NCBI RefSeq assembly: GCF_027244095.1
Contig: NC_069669.1
Coordinates: 4,428,501 to 4,492,500, forward strand
DNA from: Hemicordylus capensis
Lineage: Eukaryota > Chordata > Lepidosauria > Squamata > Cordylidae
Direction: 5' to 3'
DNA: 64,000 nt
Below are positions 45,251-64,000 of the stretch, one piece after another (position 1 is the first letter of the stretch; every line of letters begins with the position of its first letter). A model generated the notes under the pieces. It made no database searches. It was not told where the DNA came from and was given only the letters and a program-made list of their open reading frames with translations. A program made the translations under genes and the position numbers.

Positions 45251-45639
45251 AACTGAATGCAGGGTTAGAGACGTTTTTGAATCACATCTGAAAAACTCTT
45301 GTAGTCATCACTTCCCTCATATACAATTCTCAGTCTCAGACAACTTAGAGTAGCCTCATGACGTGAATTTTTCCAGAATATTTGTGTTTATAGGGCTGCA
45401 TCATGTTTGAACCAGTGGATTAAATCACCTGAAACCGTCACTGGCTAATTAAAGGGAACTCGGCAGGGCAGGCAACATTTAATTAGTGGGCCTGTGAAGC
45501 TCTTTTGGTTCTGTAACAGAGGGGCAATGAAAGAGCCCATGTTTTAAGCAGACTTTCCTTCTAATAGGGAATGGCACCATGTGCGTATTAAATTGTAAAT
45601 GACTTCTTACCTGCTGATAGCTCGAAACTATGTCTGCCG

Positions 45640-46210
45640 CAAAATGTGACGGCCACCAGCTTAGATGGCTTTTTAAAAAAAGGAGCATTAGACATATTCT
45701 TGTAGGAGGACGGGTCTATCAACAGCTTTAGCCTTGACAACTAAGCTGAGCCTCCATGTTCAGAGGCAGTATATCCCCTTGAATACCAATAGGTGGAGGT
45801 AGAGGTAGCAGGAGAAAAGGCTGTTCCTTTTCTGCCCTGAGTGTAGGCTTCCTGGATGGCAACTCTGTGTGTGTGGTGGGGGGAGGATGCTGGAGTAGGC
45901 AGACACTTAGAAAGTTTTATTGTGGCTTTATTATATTTTATTGGGGCTGGGGATGGTGGCAGCTGTAGTTCAACAACAGCTGGAGAGCCAAGGTTGCCTA
46001 CCCCTGGATTAGACAGGTGGATGGAGGAGAAGAGGTCTATTAGAGGCAACTGGCCATGATGACTGGATGGAACCTCCATCTTCAGTAGCAGTATACCACT
46101 AAATATCAGTCACTGGTTGTGGGCTCAGGAGGGGGCTTGTGGGCTTCCAGGAGGCATCTGGTTGGCCACCAGATGCCTTCTGATTCTTTACATTTTGGTC
46201 TGATCCATTC
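45640..46210 (-). mobile_element. CR1-like fragments with embedded MITE-like piece
   Basis: The minus strand contains words such as GGCCAACCAGATGCCTCCTG and a GACCCGTCCTCCTAC-type block. About 45930-46010 carries GCTGTAGTTCAACAACAGC. Old and broken. Confidence 0.45.
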
Positions 46211-46216
46211 CCTCGG

Positions 46217-46328
46217 GGGTCTTCAAGCTTGGGGATCCCCAGGTGTCACGGGACTACAACTCCTAAGGGCCTTCAGCCAGTGATGGGAGTTGTAGTAGAG
46301 CATCTGGGGGCCGCAGACTGAGAATCTC
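46217..46328. mobile_element. hAT-type MITE
   Basis: GGGACTACAACTCCTAAGGG arm and GATGGGAGTTGTAGTAGAGC arm with a CTTGGGGATCCCCAGGTG-like end. Confidence 0.6.
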
Positions 46329-46334
46329 TATGTT

Positions 46335-47850
46335 AAGGGCTCTTCCCGTGTTCATATGTTATGGTCTCCTATACTGAGGCAACTATATTTGACTTTAATT
46401 GGATAAAAAGACACCGTTCAGCAAGTGAAATGTGCTTAATCGGCTGGCAGTGGCGGCTGTAAGAACTGTGGGGTGACCTCATGCTGGAACAGGGCCCCCC
46501 CAGAGGAATTCAGATCATTCTGTGTGATGGAAATCGATAGCAATTATTTCCTGCGCGTCACAAGGGGTAGGACTAGGGAACCCCGCAAACCCCTCCCTAC
46601 TCTGAGGTTCTCTGGAAGCCTCCTCCCCATGTCCAAGCTGCCTGCTACATCTGGCGAGGGCCTGATACCAGGCATCTGGCTGGACTGGTTGCCTGGCATG
46701 AGGGAGAAGAAGCCAGATGCCTGCTCCCCAGCCAATGACAGCCTCGCCCCCATTCATTAGGCCCAGATGGCTCATGCTGCAAACCAGCAATTTGTGGCCA
46801 TGGGGTGCCTCACACTTCCTGAAGCAGGTGCCAGCCATGCCCAGTCACAGGGTGTTTGTTTGCACTCTGGATGTCTTCCGTGAGCCGGCAGTCAAGCATA
46901 GGAATGGTATGAAGCGAGTTGAGAGAGAGAGAGAGAGTATTTTCCTTCTCTTGGAAAACAGCTTTACCAAAAGCCCCATTCACATGTTATGACCAACGCT
47001 TGTCCAATCTGTGAACAGTGGCACTCTTTGGACTGGACTTCTGGGCAGAGGTCCTGGGGGAGGGCCTCCAAATGCTGGCCTGGGGGGGGGGCTCCAAATG
47101 CAGAGCATTCAAAATATGGGATCTCTCTGCAAGTCAGTAGGAAGCATCTTATTCAGAATCTAAAAATAAAAAGAGTTTCCAGCTTTCCCTGAGCATGTTC
47201 TGGTATAAAAAAAAATAGTGCATTGCAACTTATCTGGTGGTGGTGACAGGTGGTTGCTGCAGTAGCGGAGCGGGGGGGTGCGAGTTAAAGGGCTTTAAAA
47301 GAAAAACTCAGGTGAAAAACTTCCTTTTTCTCATCAGTGTTTATTGGCAGCTTCGAATTCACATTAAAGCCTGGCAGTAAAGCCTGCTGTCTGGGAAAGT
47401 GAGGTGAATGCTGGAGATTCCAGGGAGCCATCCCTACAGGCTTGGCAGCCATAGATTTGCCTGCCTGTCCCTGCCTTACAGGGTCCGTGACTGTATGGGT
47501 GACCATTGCATGAAGCAGGGTGCCAGACTGGACGGGCCCTTTGGATCCAGGGCTTTCTTCTTCATGTTCTTAGGGTGTCATCAGGTTTACTGAGCCGTGA
47601 ACACGAAGCTCTTTATTGACGAAACTCCCAGGACGCCACTTTTGAACTTCTGTGGAATGTGAGATGTACACACAGAGCAACTTGGGACAGGGACCCGCTG
47701 ATGCCCTCACATTATTCCTAAAGCAATGTGCGGGACTCTGATCGTTATTTTATTGTAAAAGTCACACTCAAGTCTTGTTTCAACCGTGCAATCCTTTTCA
47801 CGACTACTCGGAAGTAAGTCCCACTGTGTTTTATGGCACTGACTCCCTCC
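46335..47850. other. Intergenic DNA upstream of NDE1
   Basis: No exon or RNA gene recognised. Near 47440-47560 a minus-strand CR1-like word run (GGGTGCCAGACTGGACGGGC as read on plus) is present. Confidence 0.4.
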
Positions 47851-47859
47851 GGAGTGTGT

Positions 47860-48420
47860 GACTTCGCACGTTGCTCGGCCGCTTCCTCTTGGATCGGGGC
47901 AGCTTTCCAGCTCCCCTCCCTGCCTCCCTGCCTCTTCGGCTGCCCCCGAAAACAATCCATCAGTTCCAAAGGGGCGAAAAAAGAAAAGAAACCCGCACCG
48001 CCAGAGAGAAAAAAGAAAGTAAGTTTCAACGTTCCAAAGAGTCGCGTTCCGCCGCGGGTGATTGGAGGAGCGCGTCGGGGCCTCGTGACCTGGCAGCCAA
48101 TGGGGCGGCGCGAAGAGCCTGGCTGTGATGTTTCGGATGTGGGCCGGGGAGTCGTTGGAGGGTGCTTGATCCGAAGCGGATACGGAGCAGGAAGGGCGGG
48201 CGGCCGACCGACCGACGCGGGACCCTGGCTGCCGAGAGGAAGGGTGAGCCGCGTGTGTGCCCCGAGGCGGAAGCCCTAGAGACGCACTTGCTTGGGAGCC
48301 GGGCTCGCTGGAGCCGGTGGGACTGACTCCGGAGCAAGCGTGTTCAGGCTGGCGCTGGGATTTGGGGGGGCAGGAGATCTGGAAGTTTGGAGGAGAGCAG
48401 GAACGAGGGAGGAGGGGCTT
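47860..48420 (+). promoter_or_regulatory. NDE1: NDE1 CpG promoter
   Basis: A CpG-rich block without a TATA box. It holds an inverted CCAAT at 48061-48065, a direct CCAAT at 48098-48102 followed directly by a GC box, and further GC boxes near 48196-48205. This is the usual layout for a housekeeping or cell-cycle promoter. It lies about 4.7 kb upstream of the first coding exon. Long frames on both strands here are composition artefacts. Confidence 0.7.
48130..48243 (+). other. NDE1: Predicted NDE1 non-coding exon 1
   Basis: A good donor (GTGAGC) begins at 48244, just downstream of the CCAAT/GC-box cluster. The exon would contain no start codon in frame with NDE1, consistent with the known non-coding first exons of the gene. 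The 5' edge is a guess. Confidence 0.5.
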
Positions 48421-48831
48421 CCACGTGCTTGGGAGGGTAGATCCCATCGTGCGTGAAAACGAGCCAGTAGGTCTCTCTCCCGCTGTGGTGGGTCCACTTG
48501 CCCCACCTCTCAGTTTTTGTAGCCTCCACTTGGCCCGTTTGGGGGTTCCAGTGCTTCCCCCCTTGCAATTTGCGGGGTGGGGACACAGACCCTTTGGGGA
48601 GGCGACAGTAGAGGGCTCCCTCTTTCCCCCAAGCCGCCCTCTGCTTACAGACCCATCACGTCCTTATATACCTCGCGTGAATTAACCCGGAGTAGCTGCC
48701 CTTCGCTGCTTTGTGCTCGTGGGCTTTGCGGAGGGTCAGAATCCTTACTCGAAGTGTGTTATCCTTCTGGTGAACATGAAGGTGCGCAACTAACCCGTGG
48801 TAGATCTGGGTTTGTGGTGTGTGCTTTATTC

Positions 48832-48954
48832 CAGTGGTTCTCAGACTTGTTGGGTCCCCAGATGTTGTTGGACTACAACTCCCATCATCCCTGGCCACAG
48901 GTGATGCAAGTTGTAGACTAAGGACATCTGGGGACCCAAGTCTGAGAACCTCTG
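48832..48954. mobile_element. hAT-type MITE in NDE1 intron 1
   Basis: Ends CAGTGGTTCTCAGACTTG and near-complement CAAGTCTGAGAACCTCTG. Flanking 8-mers CTTTATTC and ATTTACTC agree at six positions, a decayed hAT target duplication. The TIR is of the Charlie/MER5 kind. Confidence 0.8.
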
Positions 48955-49975
48955 ATTTACTCAGTTCTTGCTACTGCTCTGTGAGGATGTTATGTCAAAT
49001 AACACTAATAAGATGATGATGATGAAAGTTGTCCTAGAAGTAGCTGGGAATGTCTGGTCTCTTCTTATTGTGGTGCTGAGTCTTAGAGATTCCACCCTTA
49101 CTTCTTGTGTGATTAAATAAATATTGTTATTTTTCCTCTTCCAACTTGTTTTATGTAATTAAAAAGCTTGCCAATGAGAGTAGATTATATGCCTCCTGTG
49201 ACCTTCTTTATATCCTGTGCTGAACTTCTGTCGTATGGGACGTCAAATAGATTGGCAAACTTGGGGCCTCTTCAGAGAAAGCAGAACAGCTAATGTTCTG
49301 CTTTTAATGTTAATTGGGCTCTAGATCACAGCTTTCAAAATACCGGAATGGTCCTTTCTGAGCTGGGCCACCTCACTAGATTGCAGCTCACGCTTCCTGT
49401 GATGTCTTAAAAGACCCACGACTTATGAGGTGGTGCTTGAGGTGCTTTGAAACAGAGAAGCAATTAAAAAAAATGATTTTGGGTAGGAATCTTGAGGTGT
49501 AGAGAAGTTGCAGCTACCTCTGGGGCCTGGACCAAGTTAAACACAAACTTTCTCACTCCCTCTGTCGCAGCTTTTGGTCCCCACCTACCAAAACTTCCAG
49601 TTCCTCCATGACGCAGGGCTGGTTTTGTAACGTCTGTGATCAGCTGTTCTACTTAGAGAAAGGAAATTGGCCTGACTCATGGGCCTGTCTGGTCAGCCAA
49701 ATACTCCTGGATCCAGCTGTGGTTTCCATCTTGAGAGGAATAACAATAAATCTCCAGCCAGACTGGCAGAAGTTGCTAGGAATCTTCGTGGTGAATGTAT
49801 GGTCTGGGGTTTTCTAATTAAGGCCATTTCGACTTTGAGGGCACTTTGAGTTTAACCACAGTTAATTAGAAGCCCCACAGAAATCGCTTCCAGAGGAATG
49901 TGTTCAGGAGCGAGTGGTCGGTCAGATCAGCTGCTTCGAGGCTTCAAAATCCTGTCCTCTGATTGTGTATACACC

Positions 49976-50097
49976 AGCCAGGGTTTGCCAACTTTGGCAC
50001 CCTAGATATGGTTGGACTACAATTCCCATAATCCCTCTGGGTGTTGTGGCTGTGGATGGTAGGAGTTGTAGTCCAACCACATCTGGGGAGCCAAACA
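49976..50097. mobile_element. hAT-type MITE in NDE1 intron 1
   Basis: GGTTGGACTACAATTCCCAT and TAGGAGTTGTAGTCCAACCA arms. Nearly palindromic. Confidence 0.65.
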
Positions 50098-50865
50098 AAT
50101 TGGGGCAGAGTGAGCCAGAGCCACCCTTGGGAGTGACCACTAGCTCCAATGGCTTTCGGAGGGACTGTGGCCACTCTGTGGAGGACAAGAGGTCTGGTGT
50201 TGACTGTGGGTTGCAGTGGCTATGTAGAGCCTCAAGGATCAGGAGCAGTATACCTCTGAAAAGCAGGTGCCGCTGTGGATAAACAGGGAAGGCCTGTTGC
50301 CTTTTGAACCCTGCTTGTGGGTTTCCTGGAGGCATCTTGTGGAAACGGAAGGCTGGACTTGATGGGTGTTTGGTCTGACCCAGCTGGACTCTTTTGATGC
50401 TCTTGTGTGGCTGCTTTTGAGAAGAGCAAGGATCTAGACCTCAAGGTGCTGGATATACGAAGATGCCAGTGGTGCACTTAAAGCCCCCCACTCTGCCACT
50501 TCTTGCAAACTCCGAGCTTGTCTCAAGCGTGCCTGCATTCCAGAGGGCTGACGTCACTCTTGGCCTTCTCTTCCCCCTCGGAAATCCTTTCATGAGCTCT
50601 CCAGCTCTCCTCGTGGCTCTCCTGTGCCGCTGCTGCCGAAATCATCTGCTTGCTTCTGCCTGAAACGCTCCCATTTTATTCCATATCTTGAAATGCAGAT
50701 AAGATCAGAGGTTTGTTTTGAAGTGGTTTAAGTTAGTTTCTAAAGTTGAGCGTTGCAGCTTTCTCTCTCCTCTTGAAAAGCAAGCTCAGTTCATGCGATC
50801 TTTTTGTTGCCAAATCATACAACAAACCTGTGGGGTGTTTCGCTCCTTGAAGCGGGGCAGGGATA

Positions 50866-51010
50866 AGAACATAGGAACAGCCCCGCGGGATCAGGCCCAA
50901 GGAAGCCCATCTAGTGCAGCACCCTGTTTCCCACAGTGGTCCACCAGATGCCGCTGGGAGCCACAGGCAGGAGTTGAGGGCATGCCCCTTCTCCTGCTGT
51001 TACTCCCCTG
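50866..51010 (+). mobile_element. CR1-like LINE tail
   Basis: GAACATAGGAACAGCCCCGC, GCAGCACCCTGTTTCCCACA and CAGGAGTTGAGGGCATGCCC in order. One of the cleaner copies of this tail. Confidence 0.65.
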
Positions 51011-51058
51011 AAATTGGTCGTTGCAGTAAGTCACTAGGAAAGATGACTTCTGAAGCTA

Positions 51059-51060
<2 letters not shown>

Positions 51061-51098
<38 letters not shown>
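51061..51098. repeat. (GT)n microsatellite in NDE1 intron 1
   Basis: About 19 GT units. Confidence 0.95.
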
Positions 51099-51102
<4 letters not shown>

Positions 51103-51471
51103 AGGTGGAGAGGTTGGGGGACCAGATCTTGGGAGCAGATCGTGGGGTGAGGTGGGGGGGGTGCAGGAGGTTGCAGACGCACAGAGGGAAATGCTGAAAA
51201 TCGCCCCTCCCTCTGTTGCGTGAGCAGAAGCGTTCGCCTCGGGATGCCAGATGCTGCTGGTTTGGGGGTTTTGGCTTTCATTTGAGCGTCATGCCGCACA
51301 GGAAACTGGTATCCAAATAAAGGAACCCATTCTGGGATAGTTTCCCCTGGAACAGTTTTGGGACGAAAATGGATCTCAGCTGGGTGTGCACATTTTTGAA
51401 TGTGCAAGGTTGGGGCCTGCGTTCCTGAGAATCTGTTTATTTGGAAACAAGCTTATAGCCTTCATCATGGG

Positions 51472-51715
51472 GAGGAGAGCTGGTCTTGTGGTAGTGAGCA
51501 TGGATTGTCCCCTCCGTAAGAGATTCCCCTCAGTGGAAGGGCACTGGATCGGCTGCATGCAGAAGGTCCCAGGTTCCGTCCTTGGCAGCATCTCCAGGTA
51601 GGCCTGGGAAAGACTCCTGCCTGGAACCTTGGAGAGCTGCTGCCAGTCAGTGTAGACACTTCTGAGCTAGGAGGACCAAGGCCCTGACTCGGGGTAAGGC
51701 AACTTCCTGTGTTGG
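51472..51715 (+). mobile_element. 5S-headed SINE, deleted middle
   Basis: Head GGAGAGCTGGTCTTGTGGTA remains but most of the 5S-like box region is deleted. The tail (GCCAGTCAGTGTAGACACTT, GAGCTAGGAGGACCAAGGCC) is of the LINE type. Confidence 0.65.
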
Positions 51716-52003
51716 GAGTGTGCTTGGAGATGTCCGGGAGATGCTTTGGTGTGTCGTGCCGCCCCCATCACAGCTTTCCAGCAGTGCGCCATTGGCTGCT
51801 TTGTGTCCCTCTATGCCTCTCTCGTGCCCCCAGACTCTGCAAAGATCCAGTCCTGGACTCCAGATTGCAATGCGCAAGCCCAAGCACAGCTGCTCGGTAA
51901 GGATGTGGCCACTTTCCACACTAGCGTGGCACTGGAAAGGCACTTGGGCTGATCAGAACTGTGGCTCTCTGTGATTAAGGACCCAGCATGTTGTGGTGTC
52001 GGC

Positions 52004-52165
52004 CACCTAATGGCAGAGCGGGGAAGTTACTTGCCTAGTGAGCCAGAGGTTGCTGGTTCGAATCCCCGCTGGGATGTTTCCCAGACTATGGGAAACACCT
52101 CTATTGGGCAGCAGTGATATAGGAAGATGCTGAAAGGCATTGTCTCATACTGTGCAGGAGATGGC
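52004..52165 (+). mobile_element. BovB-tailed SINE with tRNA-like head
   Basis: The head contains GCAGAGCGGGGAAGTTACTT and box B GGTTCGAATCCCC, then TATGGGAAACACC and GAAGATGCTGAAAGGCATTG. Cut off at GAGATGGCAATCA by the next SINE. Confidence 0.75.
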
Positions 52166-52275
52166 AATCATGGTGTAGTGGTTAGAGTGCTGGACTAGGA
52201 CCGGAGAGACCCGAGTTCAAATCCCCATTCAGCCATGATGCTTGCTGGGTGACTCTGGGCCAGTCACTTCGCACT
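52166..52275 (+). mobile_element. tRNA-derived SINE 5' half
   Basis: Starts at TGGTGTAGTGGTTAGAGTGC, keeps GAGTTCAAATCCCC and GGGTGACTCTGGGCCAGTCA, then passes into the module at 52280. The junction suggests template switching or a nested insertion. Confidence 0.7.
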
Positions 52276-52279
52276 CAGC

Positions 52280-52612
52280 AGACCAGAAATGTGTCATTGT
52301 TTCTCCTCCGCGCTTTGTGGGTCATGTCAATTGCACAGGTCATGTCAATTGCACAGGTCAATTGCCCACATCATGATGCGCGCTGCCTGGTCTTTCTCCA
52401 AGCCACTGCCTCTCCACCTGAACTACCTCACAGGGCTGTTGTGAAACAGGAGAGCCCTACAAAGGTCATCCTGCACTCTTTGGAGGAAAAATCAAGCAAG
52501 TGGAATCAGAGGCGCACTAACCCCTGGACCTCGGGGACCTGGTCCGGACCTCACGGGCTTGTGATGATCACAACTGTGCAGGTGTGCCTCACAGTTGCTT
52601 AAAGATGCTGGC
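52280..52612 (+). repeat. 310-bp module, plus copy
   Basis: Runs from CAGACCAGAAATG through TCCTCCGCGCTTTGTGGGTC, GATGCGCGCTGCCTGGTCTT, CCTGAACTACCTCACAGGGC and ATCAGAGGCGCACTAACCCC to TTAAAGATGCTGGCC. An inverted copy lies at 57412-57712. The middle recalls the tRNA-SINE body; the rest is unassigned. This copy has a local tandem duplication of GGTCATGTCAATTGCACA at 52320-52357. Confidence 0.8.
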
Positions 52613-52926
52613 CCAAATAATATATATACCATATGGCCTCAGTCTCTTGCCTGCTGCACCCGCTGAGGACAAGAGCCAGGCTTCTGAGTGTGTGCAGAGT
52701 TCTGCTCTGTACTTTTCCATGCCTTCCCATGGGTCCCTCACAGATGGGTGACCCTACTGAGATGTCTCGGTGGCTCCACCCTTGGGATCTATAGAGGGGG
52801 TCCTTGGTCAAGCATGCCTGATAATGGACATTGACGAAGACTCACGCAAGTAACAGAGATAAATAAACTGGAAAATTCTCATTGTATTCCCCCCCAGCAG
52901 CACAGGGGTGCTAGAGGATGTCTAGG

Positions 52927-62621
<9,695 letters not shown>

Positions 62622-63079
62622 GTGAGTGAATATCGATTTGGCCGTCGGAAGCTGCTTCATCTGGAATCAGGCCCTTGGTCCATTTAATTCAGGATTGTCT
62701 CCCCTGACGGGCAGTCGTGGGGCTGCCATGGCTTCAAGTGTGGCAAAAATCAAGTGTGTGGGCTGGCTGAGTTGGACGCTGCATAATTCTGATAGTGGAG
62801 GGGGGCGAGGGGGGGGGTCCCTGGTTCAAGTTGAACTCCACTCTTGCATAGCAAAGAATCCTCGCTGATTATAACACAGACCAATATCGCTCGCATGCCA
62901 GAGAGAGAGAAACAAGCTGTTACATCACCGGGCCGGGCCTGTTGACGCATTTTGGTGAGTTGCATAACTGCAGCCACCTCCCTGCCCCGACTGCTTTTCT
63001 TCCGTCCCATTAAACTTTCCAGTGCGTGTTTTTGTTTTTTAATTGGATGTCTTGCCCAAATCCTACTTCGTGCTCCCAT

Positions 63080-63560
63080 CCAAAGAGTTTTGCAGGATCA
63101 GACCCAGTTGGTCCACCCTGGTCTTCTATCAGGCTTGCTTCCCATGAGGACACCTGCTTGGCCACTGTGGGATGTGGGATGCTGGACAAGGTGGACCAGC
63201 TTGGTCTGAGCCTGCAGTAGTACTTGGACAGTGGCCTTCCCCTGTGGTGGCTGCCCCTCAGTCATTGGTATTCGGAGACACATGAGCCATTGAAAGACTC
63301 CTCCTCCATCTCCAGTTCCCTTCTAAATCCCTTTAAGCCAGGGACTGACATCGTCATTTTGTGGCAGGGAGTTCCCTAAATCAAATGTTTGCCTTGTTTG
63401 AATAAGTCCTTTCCCCTCTTCTCTCCTGAATCTCCTGCCCATCGATTTTTTTTATTGATGCTGCTCATCCATCCTGGAGTCTCTCTTTTTCTAAATTTTT
63501 CTAGGACACACAAGTTCTTAAAACTCTCCAGAATTAAAATTCTAGGGCTCTCAGTGCATC
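63080..63560 (+). mobile_element. CR1-like fragments
   Basis: Words GATGCTGGACAAGGTGGACC (minus-type), then plus-type AAATCCCTTTAAGCC, GTGGCAGGGAGTTCCCTAAA and TCTTTTTCTAAATTTTTCTA. At least two old pieces in opposite orientations. Confidence 0.5.
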
Positions 63561-63892
63561 TAAGGAGAGGAAAGGGCGATGCAAGACGAGGCAGGTGTTT
63601 GGCAGCACGGCCTTGACGTCTGAGGAAGGCTGAGGGCAGACAAAAGGCCAATGTTATGCTCTCTTGTCTTGTCAGCAGCTGAAATGTATGGGGGAAACGG
63701 GAATTCGGAGACTGGGCTGGGATGGATGGTGCGGAAGATTAACATTTCAACCGCACCCACTTTGAGCATGGCTCCAACCAATTTCTGCTTGACCAATTTC
63801 CAGCAGAAACATTTCTGCCTCTCTGTTTTGAAGATTTTTGTCAACACAATGAGGACTAGGACCCTGTTTGGTGTGATGTTCTTCCGACACTT

Positions 63893-63945
63893 CATTTATT
63901 TTATTTTTACATTTATATCCCGCTCTTCCTCCAAGGAGCCCAGAC
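63893..63945 (-). mobile_element. tRNA-derived SINE 3' end
   Basis: As on plus: TTTATATCCCGCTCTTCCTC followed by CAAGGAGCCCAG, the tail of the 43208 family in reverse. Truncated. Confidence 0.7.
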
Positions 63946-64000
63946 AAAAATGGCGCATCCATTTGGTGTAAAAATGGTGCATCCATTTTAAACCATGTAT

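Larger units (their letters stand above)
48244..52897 (+). other. NDE1 intron 1
   Basis: About 4.65 kb with no further exon recognised. It holds hAT-type MITEs (48832-48954, 49976-50097), minus-strand CR1-type fragments (50150-50420), a plus-strand fragment (50866-51010), a GT repeat (51061-51098) and a chain of SINEs from 51472 to 52610. An alternative 5' exon cannot be excluded. Confidence 0.5.
62622..64000 (+). other. NDE1 intron 8, continuing past the window
   Basis: Mostly old CR1-like fragments (about 62640-62700 and 63080-63560) and, at the far end, the 3' part of a minus-strand tRNA-type SINE (63893-63945). I looked for a final exon with a VVKML-type C terminus and did not see one. 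Confidence 0.5.

Noticed and set aside
47707-48447. 246-codon minus-strand frame upstream of NDE1, considered as a divergent gene such as MARF1
   Set aside because: It is CpG-island composition artefact. I found no MARF1-like exon anywhere on the minus strand below 47.8 kb.

Overview
This window looks like nuclear DNA from a squamate reptile, most likely a lizard. The evidence is two host genes with vertebrate exon structure, many CA/GT/GATA microsatellites, and a dense layer of squamate-type repeats: tRNA-derived SINEs, SINEs with a 5S rRNA-like head, CR1/L2-type LINE fragments and hAT-type MITEs. There are no prokaryotic operons, no CRISPR arrays, and no intact transposase or retroviral frames. 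The species cannot be fixed by eye.

Two genes can be supported. SOCS1 (minus strand) has its whole 207-residue coding region in one exon at 24896-25519. A non-coding first exon is predicted at about 28136-28360, under a TATA box and an interferon-response-like element in a CpG-rich region. NDE1 (plus strand) has a CpG promoter and non-coding exon ending at 48243, then seven coding exons from 52927 to 62621. The C-terminal exon or exons lie beyond the window. The genes are divergently transcribed with about 20 kb between their promoters, and I found no other gene exons in that interval.

Region by region: 1-24.3 kb is intergenic, with LINE remnants (CR1-like at 1-2.2 kb, L2-like at 10-11.2 kb, another clade at 13.5-14.2 kb), a clean hAT MITE with 8-bp target duplication (5062-5601), a 67-bp tandem array (7.2-7.4 kb), a foldback hairpin (19.85-19.94 kb) and a Tigger-like remnant (21.95-22.35 kb). 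24.4-28.6 kb is SOCS1. 28.6-47.8 kb is intergenic and full of 5S-headed SINEs and MITEs. 47.8-64 kb is NDE1, whose introns carry further repeats, including an oppositely oriented repeat pair (52.28-52.61 and 57.41-57.71 kb) and a large foldback (59.17-59.64 kb).

The two genes act in unrelated pathways: SOCS1 in feedback inhibition of JAK-STAT cytokine signalling, NDE1 in dynein/LIS1 regulation during mitosis and neuronal migration. Nothing in the sequence suggests they work together. The most informative observations are the inferred SOCS1 control elements (ISRE-like site, two upstream ORFs), the young-looking 5S-headed SINE family, and the palindromic MITEs carrying a ZNF143-like motif.
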